Shown piece after piece: positions 9,071 to 17,000 of a stretch of 64,000 bases of DNA. Position 1 is the stretch's first letter. Each line of letters opens with the position of its first letter. Below the pieces are notes generated by a model. It made no database searches. It saw only the letters and a list, made by a program, of their open reading frames with translations, and had not been told where the DNA came from. Location: positions 1 to 64,000 of the forward strand of contig JBHJNL010000057.1 in NCBI GenBank assembly GCA_050330855.1, written 5' to 3'. This DNA comes from RCC1774 sp050330855 (GTDB lineage Bacteria; Cyanobacteriota; Cyanobacteriia; Thermosynechococcales; Thermosynechococcaceae). A program made the position numbers and the translations under genes.

Positions 9071-9559
9071 TTAAGTGAGCGAAACTAGCAGGGCCACCGC
9101 ATAGGCCACAATTCCTTCTTCGCGTCCGGTTGGCCCTAGCTTTTCGTTGGTGGTGGCCTTGATACCCACCTGATCGGGCTGGACCTTGAGGGTTTGGGAA
9201 AGGCGATCGCGCATCTCTGCTATATAAGGCTTCATTTTCGGTTGTTCCGCCACAATCACCGAATCAATATTGCCCACCTGCCAACCCTTGTCATGAATCA
9301 ACTGATTCACCTGGGACAGCAACTTGAGGCTATCGGCTCCTTTCCATTGCGGGTCTGTGGGCGGAAAATAATGACCAATATCGCCCAGACTTAGAGCACC
9401 TAAAAGGGCATCCATAATCGCATGGGTTAACACATCGGCATCGCTGTGGCCCACTAACCCCAGCTCATGCTCAATGTGGACTCCACCCAAAATTAAAGGT
9501 CGATCTGGACCAAGTTGATGAATGTCATAGCCGTTACCAACCCGAATATTTGCCACCAT
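9071..9559 (-). CDS. ispF: 2-C-methyl-D-erythritol 2,4-cyclodiphosphate synthase
   Basis: The product, about 162 residues from the ATG at 9559, is the MEP-pathway enzyme that cyclises CDP-ME 2-phosphate. Visible motifs are GYDIHQL (zinc ligands Asp and His), GHSDADVLTHAIMDALLGA, GDIGHYFPPTDPQWKGADS and KATTNEKLGPTGREEGI. The chosen start gives MVANIRVGNGYDIHQ, as in orthologues; an upstream in-frame codon would add 11 unlikely residues. The preceding gene stops one base before this ATG (TGA-G-ATG), so translation is probably coupled. It supplies isoprenoids for carotenoids, phytol and quinones. Confidence 0.95.
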   Translation of the reverse strand: MVANIRVGNGYDIHQLGPDRPLILGGVHIEHELGLVGHSDADVLTHAIMDALLGALSLGDIGHYFPPTDPQWKGADSLKLLSQVNQLIHDKGWQVGNIDSVIVAEQPKMKPYIAEMRDRLSQTLKVQPDQVGIKATTNEKLGPTGREEGIVAYAVALLVSLT

Positions 9560-9560
9560 C

Positions 9561-9800
9561 TCAAGCCGCTTTCGACTGCAGCAACTGTTCAACGTTCTGA
9601 ACTAAACGGGCCGTTGTTTCAGCCTGCTGCCGACTGGTTTCAGCCTGTTGCTGACTGACCCGTGATTGCGCCCGAGCTAACTCTTTAATTTCAGCTATAT
9701 CATCACGAAACTCAGTTATTCCCTCTGTTAGACGACCGACTTGGTTCGTCAGCATCTCTAGGGATTGTTCGATAGAAGAACTCGTGGTTTGATCCGCCAT
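9561..9800 (-). CDS. Small coiled-coil protein of unknown function
   Basis: The 79-residue protein is almost wholly heptad-like: MLTNQVGRLTEGITEFRDDIAEIKELARAQSRVSQQQAETSRQQAETTARLV, with a repeated QQAET segment. It resembles the short coiled-coil proteins common next to Uma2 or peptidase genes in cyanobacteria, but no function can be assigned. It is directly upstream of ispF with a one-base gap, so it may drive ispF translation. Confidence 0.6.
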   Translation of the reverse strand: MADQTTSSSIEQSLEMLTNQVGRLTEGITEFRDDIAEIKELARAQSRVSQQQAETSRQQAETTARLVQNVEQLLQSKAA

Positions 9801-9916
9801 CAGGCTTCATAAACTCCAAAGAAACAAGACACTCTCAATTCTACAGGGAATTTTAGACCACCGAAGCATAGGACATCGCCTCAAACATCAGTGCAGGCCA
9901 CGCTTTATCTCAGGCG

Positions 9917-10633
9917 CTAGTCTATATCTTTCCAGAGGGCGATGCCGCCGAGGATGCCAGCCTGATTTGAGACGACAGTTACATTGGGCGGCAACTCAAA
10001 CTTAATGCGCTTTGTTTCACCGCCACCAATGTATAGATGATCATAATTAAAGACTCGTTCTAGTGTTTCAATGGCTAATGCCAGACATCGATTCCACCCT
10101 TTACTGCCCTTTTTCTTCAGTGCCTTGCGACCCAACTGCTCTTCATAGGTTTTTCCCTTCAAAAATGGATGGTGGGCAATTTCAAGATTAGGAACCAGAT
10201 GACCATCCGTAAATAGAGATGCACCAAACCCAGTACCCAAGGTCACCACCATCTCGACGCCCTTACCAGAGATGGCTCCATAGCCCTGAATATCAGCATC
10301 ATTTGCCACCCGAATTGGCTTGTGCAGACGTTTAGATAGTGCCGTCGCTAAATCGAAATCAACCCATTGTGAGGTGAGATTGACCGCTGTTTTAATCACC
10401 CCCCGTCGAACCACCCCCGGAAAGCCTACCGACACCTGCGTAAACTCACCTTGTGTCGCAGCCAACTGCTCAATCACGTCCAGGACCGCCTCTGGATGCG
10501 GGGGGTGAGGCGTCTTGATGCGATCGCGTTCGGTGATGGGTTGCCCCGACTCATCTAACACCATTGCCTTAATGCCACTTCCACCAATATCCACTGCTAA
10601 AACACGCAGTGATTGCGTTTCAGGTGTGCTCAT
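9917..10633 (-). CDS. ROK-family polyphosphate glucokinase-like protein
   Basis: Starting at MSTPETQSLRVLAVDIGGSGIKAMVLDESG (ATG at 10633), the product is 238 residues. Its motifs fit polyphosphate/ATP glucokinases: VGFPGVVRRGVIKTAVNL, RVANDADIQGYGAISGKGVEMVVTLGTGFGASLF, and an Arg/Lys-rich stretch (GRKALKKKGSKGW) where this family binds polyphosphate. The ROK zinc motif is absent, as in known PPGKs. A longer frame to 10795 exists but its extra residues look non-coding. It would phosphorylate glucose using polyphosphate; substrate choice is inferred. It is a second ROK sugar kinase within 2 kb of the first. Confidence 0.82.
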   Translation of the reverse strand: MSTPETQSLRVLAVDIGGSGIKAMVLDESGQPITERDRIKTPHPPHPEAVLDVIEQLAATQGEFTQVSVGFPGVVRRGVIKTAVNLTSQWVDFDLATALSKRLHKPIRVANDADIQGYGAISGKGVEMVVTLGTGFGASLFTDGHLVPNLEIAHHPFLKGKTYEEQLGRKALKKKGSKGWNRCLALAIETLERVFNYDHLYIGGGETKRIKFELPPNVTVVSNQAGILGGIALWKDID

Positions 10634-10831
10634 TCGGATTTCTACTCCAGCTTTTGGATTATGAATAGGGCGGTCAGCGAGGCTGAATCTCTGGCGGATA
10701 GAACTCGCCACCCAAGCAAAATCACTACCCACAAAATAGTAAGGGAAGTTGACCCCAGCCGGATCACCCCTCTTTCCAGCAGAAACCGTAATCAACTACA
10801 GTTGGGGTTTAGAAGCGTTTTGATAGCCCTC

Positions 10832-11521
10832 ATGGATTGGCTCCCGACTTCAACAACTTTTTATGTGCAACTTGCGATCGCAGGAGCCTGGGTGATCGGT
10901 GTTTTTGGTCTAGCCGAATTTCTCAAGCAACAGGGGAAGACCGATCCTGAGATTAACCGTAAGGTGGTTCACATTGGCGTCGGCAACGTCATTTTATTGG
11001 CCTGGTGGTTTGAGATCCCCACCTGGATCGGGCTAGCGGCATCGGTTGTCTTTAGTATTGTGATGTTGCTCTCCTATCGATACCCCATCCTATCGAGTAC
11101 CAGCGGCACCGGACGCAAAAGCTTGGGTACATTTTTCTATGCAGTCAGCATTGGCGTTTTAGTGGGCTGGTTTTGGCCGCTGGCATTGCCTCAATATGCC
11201 GTCATTGGCATCTTAATCATGACCTGGGGCGATGGTTTGGCCGCTCTCGTCGGTCAGAGGTGGGGACAGCATAAGTATCAGCTTTGGGGCATGGACAAAA
11301 GTTGGGAAGGCTCACTAACCATGGCCGTAGTCAGCGGATTAGTCGTAGCCTTGATTTTGTTGGTTACCCAGGGCAATGGGTGGCACACTTGGGTCAGTGC
11401 GATCGCAGTGGCCCTCGCTGCGGCAACCCTAGAATCCGTGTCTAAATTCGGCATCGACAATCTCACCGTGCCCATCGGGAGCGCGGCCCTCTGCTTTTTA
11501 TGCAATGAGCTATGGTTGTAA
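10832..11521 (+). CDS. Diacylglycerol/polyprenol kinase family membrane protein (phytol kinase-like)
   Basis: From ATG 10832 the product is 229 residues with about seven membrane helices. The family signature is clear: INRKVVHIGVGNVILLAWW near residue 45, then GTGRKSLGTFFYA, and MTWGDGLAALVGQRWGQHKY, followed by KSWEGSLTMAV. These cytidylyltransferase-related kinases phosphorylate lipid alcohols. In cyanobacteria and plants this group includes the VTE5/slr1652 phytol kinase, which recycles phytol for tocopherol and chlorophyll. The exact substrate is inferred. The longer frame from 10613 overlaps the ROK gene and is unlikely to be coding. Confidence 0.85.
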   Translation: MDWLPTSTTFYVQLAIAGAWVIGVFGLAEFLKQQGKTDPEINRKVVHIGVGNVILLAWWFEIPTWIGLAASVVFSIVMLLSYRYPILSSTSGTGRKSLGTFFYAVSIGVLVGWFWPLALPQYAVIGILIMTWGDGLAALVGQRWGQHKYQLWGMDKSWEGSLTMAVVSGLVVALILLVTQGNGWHTWVSAIAVALAAATLESVSKFGIDNLTVPIGSAALCFLCNELWL

Positions 11522-11548
11522 ACGTAATTCATTGCGGAACGAAAAACC

Positions 11549-11731
11549 GTGAGTAGACCCAATTCGTCCTGGGCGTTGAAGTGGTTTAGCTTTTTCTTTG
11601 CCGGAACCGCTGCCATTTATGTGTTGCGCGGGTTTGCAATTTTATCAATGTTACCGGGGTCCATCCTGTGGGTGCTGCTCTTTTTCACCCTAGTAACGGG
11701 ACTGCTGACAGCCTTACAAGCTCTGCGCTAG
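11549..11731 (+). CDS. Small two-helix membrane protein
   Basis: The 60-residue protein starts at GTG 11549, 27 bases after the phytol kinase-like gene on the same strand. It has two hydrophobic segments (about residues 9-30 and 35-57) joined by a short loop, and positive charges at both ends. No family is recognised. Position suggests co-transcription with the lipid kinase gene. Confidence 0.55.
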   Translation: MSRPNSSWALKWFSFFFAGTAAIYVLRGFAILSMLPGSILWVLLFFTLVTGLLTALQALR

Positions 11732-11833
11732 GTCTACGCGGCCCACTGCCTACAAATCTGATAGAGCCATCCCCAAACAGGATAAATCGACCTACACTAA
11801 ATAGGTGTGTCAATTGCATAGTGAAGGGATATC

Positions 11834-12853
11834 ATGGCTCCCGCCGTTCTGATCGAACAACTTCAAAAGCGCTACGGCACCGTTGATGCCGTTAAAGATG
11901 TGTCCTTCGAGATTGCCCCTGGACAAATCTTTGGATTACTGGGTCCTAATGGAGCGGGTAAAACCACCACCCTCCGATGTTTGTGTAGCCTGACGATGCC
12001 CGATGCAGGCAAGATTGAAGTCTCTGGCATCTCGGTTCCAGAGCATCCACGAGCGGCTCGCCAACTCTTAGGATATGTCGCCCAAGACGTTGCTCTCGAT
12101 AAAGTGCTGACGGGCAAAGAAATGCTGCAGCTCCAGGCGGCGCTCTACCATATTCCGGCAAAAGACATTGAAGCGCGCATCCAAATGGCCCTGAAGCTGC
12201 TCAGTTTGGAAGCCTTCGCAGATAAGAAAACCGGAACCTATTCAGGTGGTATTAAAAAGCGATTAGACCTAGCAGCGGGTCTTCTGCATCAGCCCGCTGT
12301 ACTTGTACTTGATGAACCCACCGTCGGCCTCGACATTGAAAGCCGCGTTGTGATTTGGGACTTTCTGCGCCAGCTTCGCGACCAGGGCACCACTATCTTG
12401 ATCACGAGCCACTACCTTGAAGAAGTGGATGCCTTAGCCGATAGCGTCGCCATTATTGATCAGGGCAAGGTGATTGCCGAAGGCAGTCCCTCAGAGCTTA
12501 AGGATCAGGTGGGGGGCGATCGCATCACCCTCCGCATTCGTGAGTTCACCTCTGACGAAGAAGCCCAAACAGCTAAATCGATGACGGCAGCTATGCCCTT
12601 TGTGCAGGATGTGATCATCAACGGCGCTCAGGGTAACTCTTTGAATCTAGTCGTCACACCACAGAGCGACGCGCTGCTGACGATTCAGCAAGCCCTTAAA
12701 GAAGCCGGACTGCCGGTTTTCGGGATTGCCCAGTCTCGCCCCAGCCTTGATGACGTTTATCTTGCCGCCACCGGCCAAACCTTAATGGATGCTGAAATAG
12801 CCGCCTCTGGCAACCGAGATGCCAAAAAAGAACGCAAGCAAAATATGCGCTAA
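11834..12853 (+). CDS. ABC transporter ATP-binding protein (ABC-2/DrrA type)
   Basis: The 339-residue ATPase has Walker A GLLGPNGAGKTTTLR (residues 33-47), the signature TYSGGIKKRLDLAAGLL, Walker B AVLVLDEPTVGLDIESR and the switch histidine in ITSHYLEEVDALAD. The C-terminal 100 residues resemble the DrrA/daunorubicin-type exporter tail, ending in a lysine-rich stretch. It pairs with the permease that starts 55 bases downstream. Such two-gene ABC-2 systems export lipophilic compounds, lipids or polysaccharide; the substrate here cannot be read from the sequence. Confidence 0.93.
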   Translation: MAPAVLIEQLQKRYGTVDAVKDVSFEIAPGQIFGLLGPNGAGKTTTLRCLCSLTMPDAGKIEVSGISVPEHPRAARQLLGYVAQDVALDKVLTGKEMLQLQAALYHIPAKDIEARIQMALKLLSLEAFADKKTGTYSGGIKKRLDLAAGLLHQPAVLVLDEPTVGLDIESRVVIWDFLRQLRDQGTTILITSHYLEEVDALADSVAIIDQGKVIAEGSPSELKDQVGGDRITLRIREFTSDEEAQTAKSMTAAMPFVQDVIINGAQGNSLNLVVTPQSDALLTIQQALKEAGLPVFGIAQSRPSLDDVYLAATGQTLMDAEIAASGNRDAKKERKQNMR

Positions 12854-12908
12854 GCCTCAGTTACGTCCCCCTAACACGTCCCCTTAATCTGCAAGCTTAA
12901 ATACTGCT

Positions 12909-13796
12909 ATGACCACCACCCTTGATCCCAAAACCGCTTCTTCTCCCGTGCTGTCTCGCGCTGAGCTACTGGCAACGCCAGGGATTGTGTCTGGTGAGTT
13001 TATTCAAGAAACCCTTGCCTTAACCCGCCGCCTATTTATTCAGCTCAAACGCCGACCCACAACGCTGATTGCAGGTATTATTCAGCCACTCATGTGGTTA
13101 GTTCTTTTTGGCGCTTTATTTGAGAACGTCCCTGCAGGCTTGTTTGGCACGAGCCAGAGTTATGGTCAGTTTCTCTGTGCGGGCGTGATTGTATTTACGG
13201 CCTTTAGTGGGGCGCTTAACGCAGGCTTGCCGGTGATGTTTGATCGCGAGTTTGGTTTTCTCAATCGATTGCTGGTGGCTCCCCTCGCCTCTCGATTTTC
13301 GATTGTGCTGGCCTCTGCCATTTTTATCACCACGCTCAGCCTTATTCAAACCGTTGCGATTGTGGTCACCAGCGTTTTTCTGGGGGCAGGTCTACCTGGG
13401 GCAGCCGGTTTAGGGGTGATGGCTGCGATCGTGCTGATGCTGGTATTGGGTGTTACCGCGCTTAGTCTAGGGCTATCCTTTGCCCTGCCGGGCCACATTG
13501 AGCTATTGGCAGTTATCTTTGTCACAAACCTACCACTGTTGTTTGCCAGCACAGCCCTAGTACCTTTGGCTTTTATGCCCACTTGGCTACAGTTTGTGTC
13601 TAGCCTGAATCCGCTCAGCTTTGCCATTGAGCCAATTCGCTACCTCTACCTCCATAGCGACTGGACCTTTGCCAGCATTGTCATGGACGCGCCTTGGGGT
13701 TCTGTGAGCTTGGGAGGGGCGTTGATTCTGTTGGCGGGGTTTGATGCGATCGCACTTTTCAGCATCCAGCGTTTGCTGTACCGCCGCCTCAGCTAG
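12909..13796 (+). CDS. ABC-2 type transporter permease
   Basis: The 295-residue product has a cytoplasmic N-terminus (about 45 residues), then six hydrophobic segments. The first is PTTLIAGIIQPLMWLVLFGALF, typical of the ABC2_membrane family, and GFLNRLLVAPLASRFSIVLAS is the coupling-loop motif. It completes the exporter encoded with the preceding ATPase gene. Confidence 0.92.
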   Translation: MTTTLDPKTASSPVLSRAELLATPGIVSGEFIQETLALTRRLFIQLKRRPTTLIAGIIQPLMWLVLFGALFENVPAGLFGTSQSYGQFLCAGVIVFTAFSGALNAGLPVMFDREFGFLNRLLVAPLASRFSIVLASAIFITTLSLIQTVAIVVTSVFLGAGLPGAAGLGVMAAIVLMLVLGVTALSLGLSFALPGHIELLAVIFVTNLPLLFASTALVPLAFMPTWLQFVSSLNPLSFAIEPIRYLYLHSDWTFASIVMDAPWGSVSLGGALILLAGFDAIALFSIQRLLYRRLS

Positions 13797-13870
13797 TTGC
13801 GTTGATGGGGCAGTTATCTATCGAGCGAAAAATTCGGGGCGTGCCTGCGCTTCATCAAGAACATTCGTCG

Positions 13871-14704
13871 CTATTGTGGCTCCGATCTCTGTTGGCACTG
13901 GGGACAATAGTAATATCGTCGTCCACTGGCTAATTCTTTAACAATGAGGGTACCGCACACAAAACACGGCTGTTCTGCCCTGCTAAATACCCAATGACGA
14001 TAGTGTCGCCGACGCACCCCTTCAGTCTTGAGCTGCTTGGCTAAGGCGATATCATTGGTAATACCGCCGGTTTGGTAGGACTGCTTGGGAATATCTAGAG
14101 ACGCTGCTGCAAGCGCCTGGAGCTGGGCGGTGGTGCAATCCACCGGACGACACTGGGGATGTACCCGAGCCACGAATAGAATCTCGCTGCGGAGGTAGTT
14201 GCCTAGACCAGCCAGAAAATGCTGATCTAACAGCAAGGTCGTCAGACGGCGGCGATGGAATTGGGGCAATCGGAGTCGTTCTTCTACCGTCTGTACAGTC
14301 ATCTGAGTGCTCAAAATATCGGGACCAATCTGGCTCAAGAAGGGATGGGACAGAATTGTATCTTTATCAAGCACTTCGATGTCAGACGCGCTGTAGAGGA
14401 GAGCAGACTTGCGATCGCAATGAATAGCCAACCTCAACTGACGATTGGTGTCGGGGTAGTGATAGGCCCGCCGCACCATCCACTTCCCATAGAGCTGATT
14501 ATGGCTGTAAATGCTGAGGTCATTGTCAAAATGAATCAGCATCGCCTTACCGCAGGTTTGTACGGCGGTGATCTGGCTGTCGCTCAGCGCCGCCCCCTGC
14601 CCCTGTAGATGCGGGAAGGCAAACCAAACCTCCTGAAGCGGTTGACGCACTACGGCAGCAGCAACTCGATCTGCCGCTTGTCTAATTTCAGGACCTTCAG
14701 GCAC
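13871..14704 (-). CDS. nei: Fpg/Nei-family DNA glycosylase (endonuclease VIII)
   Basis: The 277-residue base-excision enzyme begins MPEGPEIRQAADRV: Pro2 is the Schiff-base nucleophile and Glu3 the acid. Further features are CGKAMLIHFD near residue 51 (conserved beta-clamp lysine), the H2TH region LLDQHFLAGLGNYLRSEILF, and a C-terminal zinc finger CFVCG...YYYCPQCQ with four cysteines. It excises oxidised bases, mainly pyrimidines if it is true Nei; the PEGPEI start fits Nei rather than MutM (PELPEV). It stands alone between oppositely oriented or terminated units. Confidence 0.92.
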   Translation of the reverse strand: MPEGPEIRQAADRVAAAVVRQPLQEVWFAFPHLQGQGAALSDSQITAVQTCGKAMLIHFDNDLSIYSHNQLYGKWMVRRAYHYPDTNRQLRLAIHCDRKSALLYSASDIEVLDKDTILSHPFLSQIGPDILSTQMTVQTVEERLRLPQFHRRRLTTLLLDQHFLAGLGNYLRSEILFVARVHPQCRPVDCTTAQLQALAAASLDIPKQSYQTGGITNDIALAKQLKTEGVRRRHYRHWVFSRAEQPCFVCGTLIVKELASGRRYYYCPQCQQRSEPQ

Positions 14705-14739
14705 AAAGACTATCTCACCTAAGCTCTGTTTACCCCATA

Positions 14740-14771
14740 AAAAAGTGGAGACTCTATAGCCTCCACTTTTT
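14740..14771. terminator. Intrinsic terminator hairpin between DUF3155 gene and nei
   Basis: Arms aaaaagtggag (14740-14750) and ctccacttttt (14761-14771) form an 11-bp stem with a 10-base loop. A-run and T-run flanks let it act in both directions. On the minus strand it lies 21 bases beyond the stop of the DUF3155 gene and before nei. Confidence 0.88.
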
Positions 14772-14791
14772 GTTATTTTTCGGAGCTAGAC

Positions 14792-15118
14792 TTAACCTGC
14801 GGCAACCGCAACAGCACCTTCAGGAATACTCTCTATCTCGTCTACCTCAAAGCGTAGACTCGGAAACAGGAAGTGGTTCTCTTCAACATACTGGGCACCG
14901 AATAATCCTTTCTCTGCCCAGAAATAGCGGTCGGTGGTGTGTTCATTCCTTTTGACCAGCAACAAAGCCGGAGGAACAATACCGACATCCTGAATATACT
15001 TTCGAGCAGCAGTTACGGGCTTGTCTTCACCGCTTTCAATACTGAACTGAGGTATACTCTCTAGAATCCTCCGTCCTTCTTGACGACGACGACTCTTACG
15101 CTTCCGTCTTCTTGCCAA
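14792..15118 (-). CDS. DUF3155 protein, conserved in cyanobacteria
   Basis: The 108-residue protein starts with a very basic segment (MARRRKRKSRRRQEGRR). It continues with a highly patterned core, SIESGEDKPVTAARKYI...PPALLLVKRNEHTTDRYFWAEKGLFGAQYVEENHFLFPSLR, which I recognise as the cyanobacterial DUF3155 family. No enzymatic motif or membrane helix is present; the basic start suggests nucleic-acid or ribosome contact, which is inference. It has its own terminator downstream and a 227-base leader region upstream with no gene. Confidence 0.85.
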   Translation of the reverse strand: MARRRKRKSRRRQEGRRILESIPQFSIESGEDKPVTAARKYIQDVGIVPPALLLVKRNEHTTDRYFWAEKGLFGAQYVEENHFLFPSLRFEVDEIESIPEGAVAVAAG

Positions 15119-15345
15119 AGCCTGACCTCCCTTGGAACTACTGAGCTGTAGTTCTTGTTACAAAACTAGGCCTGATTATAGCGATTGCATACAGAAAACT
15201 CAACTTTAGTTAAAGTTTTACAACGCTCAAACTTTGTATCCCTTGATACTCCGATCAAGTCACGTATTTCACTGTAAAGAATTGTAAGTTTTAGCGCTGC
15301 TCTGAGGTTATAAAACTGAGCTGCTTGGTTGGCCGTAAAAATCGA

Positions 15346-15735
15346 TCAATGACCTTCGACCAGGCTTCGATAAGCCTCTACTGAGAGGGCGTCTTCTAGT
15401 TCAGAGGGGTCGCTCAACTGAATCTTTAGTAGCCAGCCACCTTGGTAGGGATCTTCCGCTAAGGTTTCGGGGGTGTCTACAACGGCTGTGTTGTACTCAA
15501 TGACTTTGCCGGTGACGGGTGCATACAGATCTTCAACGGCTTTCACTGACTCGATATTGCCGCAGGTTTCACCTTTGGTGAGCTGCTCATCAACTTCAGG
15601 GAGTTCAACAAATACGATGTCTCCAAGCTGATCGACGGCGTAGGCGGTGATGCCAATCGTGGCGACATCCCCGTCTAGATGAATGTATTCATGGGAATCA
15701 AAGTATTTGAGATTGTCTGGATATTCAAAGCTCAT
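15346..15735 (-). CDS. gcvH: Glycine cleavage system H protein
   Basis: The 129-residue lipoyl carrier protein shuttles the aminomethyl group between the P, T and L proteins. The lipoylated lysine is in CGNIESVKAVEDLYAPVTG, and the start YPDNLKYFDSHEYIHLDGDVATIGITAYA is typical. It lies 58 bases downstream of gcvT on the same strand, consistent with a gcvT-gcvH operon. gcvP is not in this window. In cyanobacteria the system serves photorespiratory glycine breakdown. Confidence 0.97.
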   Translation of the reverse strand: MSFEYPDNLKYFDSHEYIHLDGDVATIGITAYAVDQLGDIVFVELPEVDEQLTKGETCGNIESVKAVEDLYAPVTGKVIEYNTAVVDTPETLAEDPYQGGWLLKIQLSDPSELEDALSVEAYRSLVEGH

Positions 15736-15793
15736 GGAATGCTCCGGTGGTGCGGGTTTAACCAGTCTAGCGAATATTGTGCACGACTTTCGC

Positions 15794-16897
15794 CTATTTG
15801 GGGCGGCGATAAAAAGGCCGTTTTACAACCGTCGCAGCACATTGCTTACCCCGAATTTCTACGGTGACGGATTGCCCGATCTTCGCGAATTCGGGGGGGA
15901 GGTAGGCAAGGGCGATCGCAACTCCCAAGGTCGGCGAAAAGGAGCCACTGGTGACAGTTCCCACAGCCTCTGTGTCAACACAGACAGGATAGTCATGGCG
16001 GGCGATATTACGGCCTTCCATCTGCAGCCCCACCAACCGCTTAGAAACCCCAGCCTCTTGCTGCTGCTTGAGGGCAGAGTGCCCGATAAAATCACCCTCA
16101 AAATTGAGCAGCCACTTGAGGCCCGCTTCTAGCGGTGTCGTGGTGTCATTAATATCTTGTCCGTAGAGCGCCATCGCAGCTTCTAGCCGCAGCGTATCGC
16201 GAGCGCCGAGACCACAGGGGGCAACCCCTTGATCCATGAGTGTCTGCCAGAGCTGACGACCGACCGCTGGTGTCACCATCACCTCGAAGCCATCTTCTCC
16301 GGTGTAGCCTGTGCGAGCGAACCAAGCAGGCTGCTCTAAAATCGTGCCAGACTGGTGTCGATAGTTTCCAATCACAGAGAGATCAGTGGGGGTGAGCGAC
16401 TGTAGAATCTTGACTGCCTCTGGACCCTGGACTGCAATCAGCACTCGCTCTGCCGAGACATCCTGAAAACCCAACGCTTCTGCAGAACAATGTTCTAATA
16501 ACCAAGCTTTATCTTTATCCGTCGTTGAAGCATTGACAATGAGTTTTCCTCGTTCAACTCCTGCATCGTCTACGCCCTCATAGTAAAAAATCAGGTCATC
16601 GACAATACCGGCCTGGGGATTGAGAAACACCGAATACTTGGCCTGTCCCGGTTCGAGCTGACCCAAATCAGAGGGCACCAAAGTCTGAAGCTGCTGACGC
16701 AGATCTTTACCCTTGAGCAAAAACTTACCCATGTGAGAGATGTCGAACATCCCCGCCTGCTGCCGAACGCTGTGATGCTCTGCCGTAATGCCTTGATACT
16801 GCACGGGCATATCCCAGCCACCAAACCCCATCATTCGAGCCTTGAGATCTTGATGCTGCTGAAAGAGTGGTGTTTGCTTAAGGTCCACTGGGGCCAC
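15794..16897 (-). CDS. gcvT: Glycine cleavage system aminomethyltransferase (T protein)
   Basis: The 367-residue tetrahydrofolate-dependent enzyme starts at GTG 16897 (MAPVDLKQTPLFQQHQDLKARMMGFGGWDMPVQY). It contains GMFDISHMGKF, the VSAERVLIAVQGPEA block, RTGYTGEDGFEVMV, and GLGARDTLRLEAAMALYGQDI, all typical of GcvT, and it has full family length. It releases ammonia and transfers the methylene group from the lipoyl arm of GcvH to THF. I see no glycine riboswitch in the 100 bases upstream. Confidence 0.97.
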   Translation of the reverse strand: MAPVDLKQTPLFQQHQDLKARMMGFGGWDMPVQYQGITAEHHSVRQQAGMFDISHMGKFLLKGKDLRQQLQTLVPSDLGQLEPGQAKYSVFLNPQAGIVDDLIFYYEGVDDAGVERGKLIVNASTTDKDKAWLLEHCSAEALGFQDVSAERVLIAVQGPEAVKILQSLTPTDLSVIGNYRHQSGTILEQPAWFARTGYTGEDGFEVMVTPAVGRQLWQTLMDQGVAPCGLGARDTLRLEAAMALYGQDINDTTTPLEAGLKWLLNFEGDFIGHSALKQQQEAGVSKRLVGLQMEGRNIARHDYPVCVDTEAVGTVTSGSFSPTLGVAIALAYLPPEFAKIGQSVTVEIRGKQCAATVVKRPFYRRPK

Positions 16898-16961
16898 GGT
16901 TGCGCCTCTACTTGCGAATGGGAGCCTTTAATTTAACATCATCGGAACCTCCGTGAGACTC

Positions 16962-16983
16962 CCGCCATAGCAAAGCTTGGCGG
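16962..16983. other. GC-rich hairpin between the 777-residue gene and gcvT
   Basis: Arms ccgcca (16962-16967) and tggcgg (16978-16983), with an inner agc/gct pairing, make a strong stem-loop just past the stop of the upstream gene on the minus strand. There is no U-tract, so it may be a terminator of the U-tract-less type or an mRNA-end stabiliser. Confidence 0.5.
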
Positions 16984-17000
16984 TGAGAATCTGTCAATGA

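Noticed and set aside
10613..10831. Longer N-terminus for the phytol kinase-like gene
   Set aside because: The extra 73 codons overlap the divergent ROK gene and do not look like protein; ATG 10832 gives the family-typical start.
16898..17000. Glycine riboswitch upstream of gcvT
   Set aside because: Only a single simple hairpin is present; none of the conserved glycine aptamer core was found.
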